A stretch of 64,000 bases of DNA from Aptenodytes patagonicus (Eukaryota > Chordata > Aves > Sphenisciformes > Spheniscidae): positions 10,320,316 to 10,384,315 of the forward strand of contig NC_134955.1 in assembly GCF_965638725.1 (NCBI RefSeq). The letters run 5' to 3'. Numbering within the stretch: the stretch's first letter is position 1; each line of letters begins with the position of its first letter. The translations under genes were made by a program, and so were the position numbers. This document shows, piece by piece, positions 39,801-53,147 of this stretch. The notes beneath the pieces are model-generated. The model was not told the origin of the DNA, ran no database searches, and saw only the letters and a list, made by a program, of their open reading frames with translations.

Positions 39801-42800
39801 AGTTTAAGATGCTAGTGGTTTGTGATAGTTTACTTTTCAGGAAGAATAATGTGTAACAAGTCCAGGACAATCAGGTAATATGAAGAAGTCCTAACCAGAG
39901 CAGTTTGAGAATATTGTAAACTATCTTTCTAGTCTAGATATTATGTAGGGATGAGAGTGCAGTCATTCAGGGAAAAAAAAATAAAGACGGCAAAACTGAA
40001 AAATAGATATAAACATCTCATTAGGTTCGTGAAGGTCAAGGTAAGTAATAAATTTCCTCTTTATCCATAACAGTCTATGCAGGCAACTTTCCTGAAGTCC
40101 CTTGTGAGGTTTCAACACTTGTGGCAATGTTTTTATGATCTGCCAGCGTACAGAAAGCAAATGAATTTTGGCTCTTCCTTGAATGTAAAGCAAGGATTGT
40201 AAATATTGAACCACTGTGATGTGCCAAACTCCCATAACGTACGCTTAGAGTAGTTGATTCTGAAAAGGAAGCTAATGAAATAATTGACCTCATTTCCATT
40301 CCAAGCAACCTGACTTTAAAGAGAAGCTTGCACTTTTATTCTACATAAATTGCCCAGAAGAGTAATAGTGTTCTTATTTCTTACGTATTTATTTCCTAAA
40401 AAACCAAAATGAAGTAAGTAAGGTTCAAAAATTGACAGGTTTTTTTTCAAGTTACTCATAATTAGAAAGGCTAATGGTTTCCACTGGGCATAAGAAAATT
40501 AAAGGGACAAGTAGCCAACTGGTAGATGAAATTCAGTGCTTCCAACAGAAAAGAAAATGGAAATTTGAAAGAAAAAGATGTTACATAGATTTGTTCTAGA
40601 ACTATATGAGCGACGCAACTCCTATTAATCATTATGGCTAGTTCTGTGAAAATATTTTTTTGTCATATTCATCATATTATAGATGTGTGTGTATTTACAT
40701 ATACATGTCTTTAGATATGAATGTGAAACTTAAACTTTGCTAAAGGTCAAACAGCCCTTTAAACCCTTTAGTGGTCTGTCCACATCTCCCACGGTCCTTT
40801 GAAGTCATTTAATTCCACAAGTTTCCCCACCAAAAGAAAGTCATTTAGTGAAACATTTGGGTAAGTACTTCTCCCCCCCGGAAAGATTGTGCCCCAAAGG
40901 GGATCAAAATTAAAAGGAATTTGTTAAAAATTTGCAGAAAATGTTGCTACTTCATTATTATTTTTTATAATATACATCTGTAACTATTGTTTTGAGCACT
41001 TTGGTACAATATTACTGTACAGTTTTATACAAGTGGGAAATGAAATGCTTCTCTGTCATTTCTTTTAGTGCTCTCAAATGCTTCTTTAGTATTTATTACA
41101 ACTTACTGGGCTTTCAAGGACTATAATGGAATTTAAAGCTTACTGGCATGGTTCAAATAAGCTGTTTGCTCTTTCTTCTTCCATGACCTGGAGAGTTCCT
41201 GCTACTGGCTATATATTGCAGAAATAAATCGCAATTTCTCTTCAGTATTATTCATAGGGTCATAACATTCAAGATTAATGTTTGCTCTGATGGCTTATTC
41301 ATGAAAATGTTCACAAATCTCAAAAGTTTCGTACTTTTTAACACACACACAATTTGTCCAAAAATTTCTGCTAGAAAGCATGGTTGTTCTTTATTCATTC
41401 TTCACCATTCATTTCTCTATTAAAACCTTTCATTCTGCCAGTGAGGGAACATACACAGTATTTGCCAAAAGTGACTAGTCACTTTCTACACTAGATGGGA
41501 AGTTAAATTCTTCAATAAGCCTATGAACTACTGGTTTCCATCCCTTAAAAAACACCAGGATAAACATTTGCAAATGATTAATTAGCAACTCAGTTCACTT
41601 TGTGAATGATCCTACAAGAAGAAGAAAAGTCTAAGCGTATCACATTATTTATTCCAAGCAAATAATTAATCTGATTCTATTTAACAAATCCCAAGAAGTA
41701 GCAGAGCGAGTGGGTAGGTGGAAATACGCGTTACAGCTCTTGACTACAGTCATGGGAACTGTAACTCTTACAAAGCACAGCTACTCAGTTTTTGCACTAT
41801 GAAGGACCTAACAGGCCTGACGGTCATATGAATATGCAGTATAAATCTATACCCCAAAAATTTCTTTCTCACTCAGTATATCACCAGCTTCTCCTTTTAG
41901 CTAACAAGCTACAAGCGTGTCTCAAATGCCAAATGGCTTTTAGAAAATTTCATATTCGTTCACTCCAGCTACATTTCCTGACCTGCAAATGTAGGACCCT
42001 AACTGATTCTGCCTAACAGGATGCAATAGAGCCGTGTAAGCCATCTCCATGTCATGTTACATGTAGAGTACTTGACAATCTGGCATGGTGTCTTTCAAAC
42101 TGGTGTCCCCTCTTCTGTTATGCTATTATTTATGCATTTTTTCCAGATTACACTATATAATACTTTTCACTGAATATTACAAGACCAAATATATACAGTA
42201 ATTTTGCATATTTTATCACTTGTGCGAAGTATGTATTCAAAGAGAATATGGTAATAACCAAAAAGAACCAAGTCTGAGGCATAGGAACCTGGATAAAACT
42301 TATTACAGTTGTGTATATGCAGTCATGACAAATTTTATTTTCTACTATGCTTTGTTTGTATCCATGTTTCTTGTGAAACAGAAGCTTTAGCTTTCACAAG
42401 GGGAACACCGTAATTCTTTGTCAGTAGATACTACTGCAAGATGTCAGAAAGAAAAATGCAAGCCCTTGAACATACGACTCCTCTCAACTGTGTCTTTAAG
42501 AATCACTGCTCATTCAGCCAGCTGTCTGATTAGTAAAGACATTTTTTGTCACTTACAAACTCTAGCAGAATATTATATGTCAGCTAAGCTGTCAAGGAAA
42601 TTTGCATTAATGCAGGCCAAATATTTTAAGAGGAAATAGATGTGCAAACAAGAAGAAATTCTTCTTAGAACAAGTTTAACTTATTGGATTACAGATGTTA
42701 AGCTTTATCCTAGAGACTGATCGGTTTTCTTCAGCAAGTACACTTTTGAGTGTTGTGCTCACATACAATTTTGATTGCAGTTAATAAACTATCTCAATAT

Positions 42801-45600
42801 GAAGTCACCTTACCTGAATTACAAACAAAACATTCTGCTTACATAACTTTTCTTCTTAATAAGCAAAACTAAAATCTTTCTGCTGCTACAAAATAAAAAA
42901 GAATATTTGGTTATGTTTTGAGTCCTTATTTCCTGTTTATGAATGTCCATGAACAATTTGCTTTAATTTTTTTTTTGCCTAAAGCTCTAATTTTGTGATC
43001 TTGCCAATAAACTATTATGTCAATCTTGTGTCAGTTCTGAATTATATCACAGCAATTGCTGCTGGAAAAATATTCTGAGCAAACAAATCCCTATTGCTCA
43101 TGCACTTTTTGCTGTGAGTATTTTGTATGGCTGTTTAGTAATTCTGATTTCATATTGAAATTGTGCTATGGAATTTATGTACATTTAAACCAATTGATAA
43201 TTACCTTGGTGAAGTCCTAGGATTATATTTCATTGATCTAGTTCATTTATGAAACTTAGTTAATTTTAAGCAATACCTGGAAAAAACATTACACAAATTT
43301 GTAACCCAAGCGAAGCAGATGAAGAGAAAGCACACACTGATAAACTGCAATTTGTAACACTATTTAGGAATAAAAATATATGCAAGTCACTCACAGGATT
43401 AGAACAGTGTCTTAACCAACACAAGAGCTTTACATACCCTAAGGCCCACCTATAAGATGTAGAACACATAACTCGGGGAAAAAAAAATAGTCACTAAAAG
43501 CTAGTAACAGCCTCAAATACCGGTAAAGCCCAGTTACAAATACGTTTTTAGAGCATGGAAAATGTTATTACTATATGAAACCCTGACACTGATCTCACTT
43601 AGGCCTGTCTTGTTGGTCCACATTCATAAATTTCAGGGTCAGACAGATAAGAGTTGGAATATGTATGTGTAATAAAATTAATATAATCTGAGATTCACTC
43701 CCTTGGTTTTCAGTTGCCTTACTTTAAAGAATTTCCCAGAAAGGTTCTAATCACAGTATTAAGGATAATTAACTCTGTTCAGGAATATTTCAGAGAAGAA
43801 TATATTAGCTGAGAATTATTCCTTTGTCTCAGGAGTCTTTGCAAAGAGACACCTTTCATCCTGAACAAGTGCCAGCTACATTAATTAAGAAAAACTTGTG
43901 AAGCACAAATGAAACTACACTGCAATATTAGGTTAAAACTGCTTCGGTAAGTACTTCAGATACTTTATCCAAACAACAATTTTCCTCTGGAAAAGTTAGG
44001 GTCTTAGACTTCTAGGTTTAAAAAAAAAGTTGCTCTTACAGTGCAATCACTCAGCTGAATTATGGCTAACCCTCCATAGATGTATTTGCATGGGAGAAAG
44101 ACAATTTAGATTTTCAAAAGCACAGCTAGGATTTAAGCAATAGGCACTGATGTTTCCATTGTTTTTCAGGAAGTTAGATGTCTAACCACTTCATATTCCT
44201 TAAAATCTCCCCCTGAGCAACTAGAACTTAATGAAAGGAGGAACATTTTTTTCTCTGGAAATAACAGCTTGAAATTACCATTGAATTTGGACTGAATCAT
44301 ATCCACAAAGATTGACTGATTTGTCCCAATATATCCTAAAGTTTAGTAACATGATTATTCAGAACAAGTTAATTTTATCATTTTCTATTTGACTGCAATG
44401 TTGAATTGAATGCCTTCTGAAATTCGTTGGTTTTTAAATGAGAAAAGATTGCTTGTATTGGACTAAAAATATCCGTATTGCAAGATTTTAAATTGCTAAG
44501 ATTTATTTCACTTCTTGTTAGCCAAACTTCACCTAATAGATCAATGTATGTATGCTGGAATATCTGAATACTCATTTTAATAAAAAGAAAAGACTAAATA
44601 AGCATAGAGAAGAAAGCTTGTTTTATTTCAATAAGAACTTGTTAAAAGAACTCTCCCAGTTAAGTTTTCTGATAAAACTCTTTCAGCTTCAAGTTAAACC
44701 AGATTACAGTCAGTTTGTTGGGAAAGGAGTTCATTTGATAGAACACCGATCACATGCAGGCAACCAAAAACTTGATTATCCAAATAATTATATTATTGAT
44801 CAGCAGTTCCTTTGATCAAATGTCCTGTCTATACCTGGTTGATCAGAAATTCTGGTTTGGTTTTTTTTCTTCATGTGTTTGTTCTTAGTTGCATCTTTTG
44901 GAGTCAGATGAATCCAAATATTTTAGCTTGTGCCTTTTGACTCTGTAACTCCAATGACGTATCTGGACACATGCACTGATCTGCGTTAGCTACTGATGTC
45001 TCCCATCGTTGGCTAATTTAGCTATTTGATTTTGTGTAATATTTAGAAATCCAAATGGTAACTTAATAAACACAAGAAGGAAAAAACAAGTATTATTTCA
45101 TTACTTGTTTCACATATGAACAGACAAAACCACCACTATTATTTCTGTATTTCACATGTCTTAATTTTTTGGTAAGTTTTTTCAGCGTCAGAATTTTAGA
45201 GGGTAAGGCACAACTATTTATGCCAGAAAAAACAAGTGACATGCCTGCAATTTTGTACTGTCAGAATTTGAATGAAATCATTATTGGTCTTCTAACCTTC
45301 AATACCGAACAAGAAACACACAATATGTATGTACACATTCAACACTAACTCAGATTCTTTTGGAACAATCTATGATTTCATTTAAAGTCAATAAAAAGCT
45401 TATGTTCAGTAGATCTATATTAAAAACCTGTGCAATATAAACAGAGGCATAATTTTGTTTCTTGTTTTTACTGGATAATCTACAAAGCGCAGTTATATCT
45501 TAAAGCTTTATCGATATTTTTGTATTGTGATCTAAAACATGCTACCATGTTAGTATCTTAACCCTACCAAAATAAAATTATGTTATTAGCCTATTTGAGG

Positions 45601-45768
45601 GTGATCAAACATTGGAATATGTTGCCCACAGAGGCTGTGGAGTATGCATCCTTGGAGAAATTTTGTCTGGGCACGGTCCTGGGCAGCCTACTCTAGGTGA
45701 CCTTGCTTGAGTGGGGTGTTGAACTAGATGAGCTGGAGGGTCCCTTCCCCAACGATTCTGTGATTCTT
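45601..45768 (+). mobile_element. CR1 LINE 3' fragment, forward orientation
   Basis: The sequence follows the CR1 3' pattern: ATTGGAATATGTTGCCCACAG, GGCTGTGGAGT, CTTGGAGAAA, GTCCTGGGCAGCCTACTCTAGG, TGAACTAGATGAGCTGGAGGG, TCCCTTCCCCAACGATTCTG, ending in the short ATTCTGTG-type repeats that close CR1 elements. It is 5'-truncated and has no coding capacity of its own. It differs from the copy at 36,680 and probably belongs to another CR1 subfamily. The antisense open frame across it (45,605-45,856) is a by-product. Confidence 0.9.
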
Positions 45769-46366
45769 TTAATAGCATAATCTGAAGATGAGAATTTATA
45801 TTCCCATCATACAGTCTCTTGACATAAAGAGTGGGATTTTTCTTTTTGTATAACATACCTGCTTTAAAATTTAAGTAAAAAACTTAAAAAAGATCCAGCA
45901 ATGACTCCATAACCAAACTGAGTCTCTTTGATAAAGCTGTCATAGAACTGATTGTAATAAAATCAGTCACAGAAAGGTTGTGCTCATCTCTCCAGTCTGT
46001 TATAATAACTGATGATGTGATCCGTTGGTAGAAAACTCTATTTCACTTGCTGTTTCTGCATTGTTTTTAACTTTGATTGCTACCAAAAAATGAACAAATG
46101 CACTAATTATGCTGATAAGCATAGGAGATTAAAAAGAAATTGAAAGTCAGTGAAGTAAAAGGGATTCAAACATGATAACTTGGTCAAACATTGATGAATA
46201 CGTCAGAATATCTGTAAGATGTGCCGTGAGCAAGATATTCAGAGAGCCTGTGTGCCCACGGCCTTACTGCAAACCACAGCGGGGGTACCTGAGTTGTTAC
46301 AACTGCATGGAAGTAATAGCAGGGTCTTTCAAGTCCTCTAACAATTAAGTTACAGTCTCAACAGAC

Positions 46367-46394
<28 letters not shown>
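46367..46394 (+). repeat. A28 homopolymer tract
   Basis: Twenty-eight consecutive A residues, the longest A tract in the window. It follows about 170 bases of slightly GC-richer sequence (46,200-46,366), so it might be the tail of a retrocopy. I recognise no parent gene and no AATAAA in front of it, and I could not define target-site duplications. Confidence 0.92.
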
Positions 46395-46397
<3 letters not shown>

Positions 46398-48669
46398 CAT
46401 AAAGCTCTCTAGCCCTGAGAACGTCTAATCTGGGGCCGCCCTAAAAATCTGTCTTCTTATTTTGTGTCTGTCAAAAGGCCTCCTTTACTGGTGCATGAAA
46501 GCACATTGCAGAGGATGTGCTTATAAAAATTAACTGTATTTATATGCCATTGCATTGATTGGTTCCTTTAACATATTTTAAAAGTACATGTTTTTAACAA
46601 AAAATTTGGACTTACTTTCTGTGGAACACATTATCCATTATTAACATGCTATAATACTGTCCAGTATTCTGATATGCTGGAATTTGGGAGCTCAGGTCAC
46701 ACTGCAGCCATGATCAAGAAGCTATAGCTATGAAGTTTTTACTTGGATTCATATCAACACCTCAGGACACTCACCTGTCATCATGGTTGCACCAGCAAAG
46801 AGATCAATGCAAGTACCTATGGCACAGGGGCCTGCCTTGTGTTCATGAGATTCTCCATTGCAGAGCATCAAGAGCTCATATCAATCCAGAGTGGGTACAC
46901 AGAGTAGATATATTAGTTAGCTACTGACAGAACTGGCCAAATGCTAAAAGTGAGCACAGATGATCATCAAAAACATGGCAAAATGTGCGCACTAAATTTA
47001 TATGTTGCAATGCTACTGAGAAAAACTGTTCCTTCTGAAATACTCGGCACCATTCCTCACTGTTCCCAACATCCATGCCTACCTGTAAACTGCTCAGTGT
47101 TGCCTACAGTGCTTGCCTACACTTTGATTCACAGTTGCAGTTTAGACTTGCATCAGATACTGCTCTGGAAAATACATTGCACTAATTCTGGTGAAAGCAG
47201 AGGGAATTGAGAAGCAGCTAGATTTTCGAAGAACACTTTCTGTGCTGCAGATCTCTGATTTTTGTAAGGACAAGCAAGTGAAGACTTACCCTGCTCTTAT
47301 TACAAAGCAGAGGAAATCACTGGCATCAGATGAGTACTGCTACCACATGGGAATCCAGGTAAACAGGCTTAGAAAAACTGAGACGTCTGGAAAGACAGAG
47401 TAAAAATTATACAGAAAATACAGTATCTAACAGTACAAATGGCTAATGTAAAAGCAGCTCCAGGATGCAGCCAAAAATCTCTTCACTTGGGACTGCACTC
47501 ACCCCAGCTATTCACACTGGATCTGCCCAGTTCCTGAAAATAGCCAGCCAGGCGTGCAGTATCTGAAAATTACTGTCTAATGAAAGGCAACAGTTTAGGG
47601 CACTGCCCTTTAGCCCCACTGTCTTTCATAGAAGTAAGACAGATACATGACTGTCCCTTTTCCACCCACAGAAACAAAAATTTCACACAAAAATTGTTTG
47701 TAAGGAGTCAGAAAGAAGTAAAATCAAGATGATGAAAAATAATCCCTTCTTACTCTGCGATTTGGCAAGTTACCTGAACTGTTTATTATCCGGCTGCTCT
47801 GAAAGTAAGCTGTGAGATAAGGGTTCTCAGTGTTACTTTATTAAATGCAGAGGTATATTATTAAAACCCTTCAAACTCTCCAAATGAAAAGTAGTTCATA
47901 TTGCTCCTGTGTATTTCTTCTCACGATGTCAGTTCTCTAGATGACTGTGTCCTCTGCTAAAGTCATCCTCAAGGTAGGGGACTGTTGATCTACCTGTCAA
48001 GTTGTTCCTCACCTTCACATATCCTTAGCATTGGGCAGTCTCCAGTTCTCATCTTGTAATCTTTTGGCTGGTTCTGACAACTCCCAGTTTCTCATTTCTT
48101 TCAATGCTGGATCATTTACTTGAATCGGTTCTTTGAAAAAGAAAAGACCTTTTTGCAGACTTCTGATATATTTCTTCCTCCTCCTCCAGGGAATCCAAGA
48201 CAAATTGCTTTATTCTGAAGGTCGTCTTTCACTAGCGCATCCCAGGTCCTCTGCTTTTTAATCAAATGGAGAGACTGTGCTCTGCCTCCACTGCCAGACT
48301 TGTTTACCAGTAAATATTCCAAAAATATCAAGAACCACCATTCTACTTCCTCCCAAATTGCCTTTTATGCATGGGAAGAATTTCTTTAATTAATTTCAGC
48401 TCTGAAACTCTTTGCTATAATTCCAAACAGCTGCTGTGGTGTCCCCACTGTTAATGAGCTTTGTCTTCATACGACTGGGAGAAGGACAGAAAGGGCCGTG
48501 CTGGCTAAAATTGTTTTAAATTGGTTTTCAGCATGCAAAATAAACTGGACAGCTCCTGCGTGAAACTGATTGTAGTGTCACTCCCCCCTCTGCAGAAATA
48601 TAATCTGTCTGGCTGGTAAGAATGAGACTCACAACAGGGGCAGAAGGTATTGACTTTTCCACTTTTTTG

Positions 48670-48693
48670 AAAAAAAAAAATTTTTTTTTTTTT
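48670..48693. repeat. A11-T13 inverted repeat
   Basis: Eleven A residues are followed directly by thirteen T residues, flanked by TTG on the left and CAA on the right. This makes a near-perfect AT hairpin about 1.1 kb before SYT9 exon 2. In RNA it would form a perfect A-U stem. It is also a likely site of sequencing or replication slippage. Confidence 0.9.
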
Positions 48694-49822
48694 CAAATTG
48701 ACTGAGGCTGTTTCATCTGAATTGTCATTCTTAAATAATTGTCCTAGTAGGAGCAGTACATTTCAACCTCATGCCATCCTTTGGAAATTTAGGCTAGCTG
48801 TTAGCTAGAGAGATGCAGCCTGACATTCTGAACCTACACACAGTGTGAAAAATTGCTTTGATAAGGTTGTGTTTATAATTTGAGGCAGTAAAATAGAATT
48901 CTTACTAATTGTGTTTAAAGCATGATGTATTGTGTAATCCACAGAGAAACTCATTCCAAAAACACTGTAACCATAAAAACAGCTGTTCCACTGAGTCATT
49001 TTCCTAATGTGCAACTTAAAACAAAGCAAAACAGAGAAAAAGCCTCTCCCGGTTTTAACTGATTTGTGCTGAAATGATTATAGAGCAGGATAATGCTAGG
49101 AATGTGGGGAAAAACAACAGAAGACTCATCTCCACATTCCTTTTATACCAGAAGTTTGGAAACAGAAAAAAGAGCCTTTGGAGTTAAAACCAAGAAAAAC
49201 TTCAGTTTTGAAGAGAAATTGGTACCTAAACTAAATGATGAACAGCAAGACATGTATTGATAGTCAAAAATCATTTGCAAAGATAAGAATGAGTCAAAGA
49301 TTAGAAGGAATGGAATTAAAGTGATGAAACGAGATACTTCAGTTAAATACCTACAAAAAAAAATTCTTGCCACGTATGTGCATGTGTGCATATGTTCATG
49401 GTTGTTGTATAAGTATAATACAGCCTCTGGAAGAGAAGATAGTAAGATCTGGTAAAGGAGGTGGAGGAAACGGCACTACATAAAAGGAAAATAACATGTA
49501 CTGCAGGCACTACTCTTTCATCAGTAGAAAACTGAGTGAACAAGTGAACAGCCCTTTTCATATTTAGGATGACCCGTCATAAACTAAGTTCTATAAGAAT
49601 GAGCCTTATACTGAATTCCAAACAAGGTTATTTTTTTTTTCTTGGGGAAAAAAAAAATAGAACATTTAATATGTTTCTATTCTATGATTGTTGCAGGGAC
49701 CAGAATTTAATTTTTGTAGATCTGCAATCCAGAGATATTTACTTCCCATATTGTATGCCTTGGAGATGCAGAGCTCCAAAAAGCACAAAGATGTGACATG
49801 CATGTGTTTTTCTTGTTTGCAG

Positions 49823-50174
49823 ATGTCTCAATAAGCTTGCTCTCCCTAGTTGTCACAGCCTGTGGTCTTGCTCTGTTTGGTGTCTCTCTGTTCGTGTCCT
49901 GGAAGCTTTGTTGGATCCCTTGGCGAGAGCGTGGTCTGCCATTTGGGAACAAAGACAACAAACAAGAATCACTGAACTACACAGATACAGAGACCAATGA
50001 CCATGACTACAGTGAGGATTATCTGGGACAGCCTACAGCCTATCCAGAGTCCTCCATGAAGATCAGCCACACCTCCCCTGATATTCCGTTAGATGCTCAG
50101 GCGGGAATGAAGGAGAACTGCATACACAATGTGCGAATGCATCGTCAGATCACTGAACCAACCTCTTCTGCTCG
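49823..50174 (+). CDS. SYT9: SYT9 exon 2: transmembrane segment and linker
   Basis: This exon completes Asp50, encodes residues 51-166, and gives the first two bases of Arg167. Residues about 53-76 form the single membrane-spanning helix (SLLSLVVTACGLALFGVSLF), followed by WKLCW, whose Cys79 is in the usual place for palmitoylation at the cytosolic face. Next come an acidic stretch (about 103-117) and KISHTSPDIP at 129-138, a motif shared within the SYT3/6/9/10 group, and then RQITEPTSSAR, leading to exon 3. The protein therefore sits with its N-terminus in the vesicle lumen and its C2 domains in the cytosol. The acceptor is a long T-rich tract ending TTTGCAG; the donor is CTCG/GTCAGT, with C rather than A or G at +3, so somewhat weak. 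The exon is 352 nt, entering in phase 1 and leaving in phase 2. Confidence 0.97.
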
Positions 50175-53147
50175 GTCAGTAACTCCAATTTCTCTCTGCT
50201 ATTAATGAATACAGATACAGTCAGAAGAGCACAGCTTGATTATCCAGTACACTGATCTATTAAAAATGCATAATTTACTTTCCACATTCTTTTTTTAAAA
50301 AATTACACAAAAGTTATTCTTTGAGGTGCACAAACCTCTTAGGTTAAAAGGACAGGATCACAATGCTACTATCCACTCTTCTATCAACTACTGTCTCGTT
50401 TGTGCCTCTCCCTCAGAAGCTGGACAACACAGAGCACTGTGTGTCCTGTAAAGCACCAGAACAGCCTAGATTTAGCTTGTAAAGCATACTCATTTGCACT
50501 TAGCACTGATGCTGAACACTCAGTAATATCTTCTCAAAGATTTTTAAAACAGCCAAAGAAGAAAAGTAGGGCAAGCTAATGAAACACTTGCAAGAGTTAG
50601 ATATAGGATTAAAAATCATAGATTTTAGCCGCAATCATGACGGGGGGGGGGGGGGGGGGGGGGGGAAGTGACTAAACAAGAATCAGTGAGGTCTCCAGGG
50701 GAACTGGAGAACCAGTACAGGAGGGAAGAGGAAAGAGGGAGGGTGAGAGTATGTGCAGGGGCAGGTGATAAAAGGATTATGTTTCACACAGTAATAGAAA
50801 GGATCAGCATGTGAAGACCCAGTAAATTTCTGAGTCAAAGCAGATGCACTTCAGGTGGAGAAGATACAGCACTAGCCCAATTGCTCTTTGCTAGCCTCCT
50901 TTGTGGCCATCTGGGAGAGCAAGTTTAGCCAAGGCACACCTGAACGTGGGTAAGATGACAGCAGCTAGCAGCCAGTTCAGTAATTGCCAGTTGTCCAAAA
51001 CATGCCTCAGAAAGAATTTGAAAAGTCCCCAGAACATTATTAATGCTATGCTGCAAAAGCTCCAGGTGCCCTTCCTCTTTAGCATAAGAATGGCTTGGAC
51101 TTACACTGTTGTAGGAATCTATGGGGAGGTCAAAGCCATAATTATGGCTACCAAAGCTTGCACCCTACCACATGCAAGGTTGAATTCCAACTAAGGACTA
51201 ATAGCCCAGAAGTACAGTGCAGGGCTGGTGCTGCTGTGTTTTCAAACTGCTGGGAAATAAGCACGTCATGAGATTCATTAACAACAGAATATTAATATCC
51301 GACATCTAACACTAAGACCTCTCACGTGTGTCTTCGATATTGTGAAAGTATTGAGTCAGATACAGGCTTTCTCTGCTACAACAGGGCAGCCATTCTGATA
51401 CTTAATCAAATGACAAATGCACGGGATCACCACGGCATAGTCATCTCACAAGAAGCAGCAGCAATCCCAATCCGTAAAAGAACGTGCCTCAGCATCCTGA
51501 GTGCATGGACAATGTCTTCGCTCCTGTGAATCCTATCCGTCTTCTGGCAACTGTTCCCAGCCTGGCTCTCTCCAGGAGGTGTTATAGTGGCTCTGTCCAC
51601 AAGGGCATGACTTGTCCCGGTCCCACCCCTGCCCTATACCGTCTGCTGATACAGGCTTTGCTCTTTACTCTTCTCTTTCATTGCCTCTCAGTTTTGCCCA
51701 GGTCTTCTCCAAAAGACTCTTTCACTGAGCAAGAGGGGCCCATCTTCCTTGTACTGCGTCCTTTGCTCACCTTTGCCTCTGCTGTTTTCTGGCATAAGTG
51801 GGTAGCCAGCTGTGGCTTTCCTATGTGGCCACAGAGACCAGGCTCCTGCCCCTGCTACAATCCTTGTTAAGGTGGCTCTCCAGTGCCCTCCTTTTTATTC
51901 CTCCCCAGGATATTCTGCACCTCCCACTGTGATGAGGAACTTAAGGGTTGAGCAATATAAATCTTTTTTTGTGACATGATAGTATTTTATCATAGAAATG
52001 ACTAATGTATAGCTATAAAATTATCTATGTATTATGCAACAAGAGGAAAAAAATAGGATAGTATATAAGAGGCTGTTCCTGTTTTAAGCATGCGTAAACA
52101 CATATTTACAAGGAATGAATGAACAATGATAGCAGAGGAACTATTGCTGACTACATCCAACATAAACAGCTCTGGACTAATCCTGTGCTAGCATTCTCCG
52201 TGTGCTTTTTCTATGTTCAACCACAGCTCATGGTACTCGAATACACTGAATGATTGCTGCATATGAATAGGACAAAAAAGTGGAAACCAACTCATATAAG
52301 ATTAGGATTTTATCTAATCCAACTTTCACATCCCACTACCCTAACAGGGTTTGCAAATTTTATTTCTGTTATCATCTCATGAAGTGGAAATTTCAATCAC
52401 AATAACTGAGTGACTCCAAGTAATAAATTTCACTGGACCGAAGCTAAAAGCAACTTTCTCTCCTCGGAGTAATGAAACTAAAGGAGCTTTTCAGCCAAAG
52501 TACCACAGAGCTTATTACATCAGGTATGAGAGAAAAAACAAAACAATTGTTGGAGTGGTCAACAAACCATTTCAGACCAGAACAGTTCACTTGTAAATGA
52601 AGTAGTTCTAGAAATCAACAAGTAATTAAAATGCAGAGATGTCAGGAAGCACCGTACTTTGTCCAGCTTTATCTCAGAACCAGAAATCAGCAAGCTCAGC
52701 TGGCATAATAGGCCAGACCCTGCTGCCATTTATATAATGTAACTCATTTCATAGGCATTAATCCAAAGGGTTCAGTTGAAAATGATAACTGATAAGAACA
52801 GCTACAGTTCTTATCGTATCACATTATACTTGCCAATAAGGCAGATCCTTTGGATTTGCAATGGCCATGAATTTGCATTTGTTACTTTCTTCAGCCAGGT
52901 TTGGAGGGGGCATACCACTAGCTTGAGACATAGGAACAGAAAATTATGTGATGTTAGCAGTCTAACGCTGAAGGTGAGTTCTCACAACTGTTGAGTATCA
53001 TGCTTTATCACTTTATGTGAGTAAAAATCTGACCCTGGCGTACATTACAGAAACATGTCAAATGAGAACAGGATCGTTAGTGTGTGCGTGCACAGATTCT
53101 TGTAATCTTCAACACAATCTATTTCAATTCTTTCCTTTTCACTTAAG
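50175..53147 (+). other. SYT9: SYT9 intron 2 (3.0 kb)
   Basis: A short intron between the linker exon and the C2A exon. Its donor is GTCAGT, and its acceptor is a TTTCCTTTTCACTTAAG tract ending at 53,147. It contains a G24 tract at 50,642-50,665 and a GC-richer patch at about 51,480-51,900. That patch has a 128-codon open frame that starts with GTG, and I recognise no protein in it. I see no other exon. Confidence 0.92.
50642..50665 (+). repeat. G24 homopolymer tract
   Basis: Twenty-four consecutive G residues on the coding strand, 468 bases downstream of the exon 2 donor. Such a tract can form G-quadruplexes in the pre-mRNA and is expected to vary in length and to be poorly sequenced, so the exact count is uncertain. 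Confidence 0.9.

Larger units (their letters stand above)
16728..49822 (+). other. SYT9: SYT9 intron 1 (33.1 kb)
   Basis: The intron runs from the GTACGG donor at 16,728 to a strong pyrimidine tract and TTTGCAG acceptor ending at 49,822. It is AT-rich and has no exon I can identify. It contains two CR1 fragments (36,680-36,825 on -, 45,601-45,768 on +), several homopolymer and dinucleotide tracts, and unique sequence. Blocks near 32.9-33.4 kb and 38.2-38.4 kb look like candidate conserved non-coding elements. A 220-codon open frame at 27,877-28,539 is unexplained. A long first intron separating the lumenal exon from the membrane-segment exon is usual for this gene group. Confidence 0.9.

Noticed and set aside
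45605..45856. 83-codon open frame on the - strand
   Set aside because: Most of it lies antisense to the CR1 fragment at 45,601-45,768 and has no independent support.
51484..51870. 128-codon open frame in intron 2
   Set aside because: It begins with GTG, matches nothing I know, and has no flanking splice motifs in a matching phase. It probably reflects the locally higher GC.
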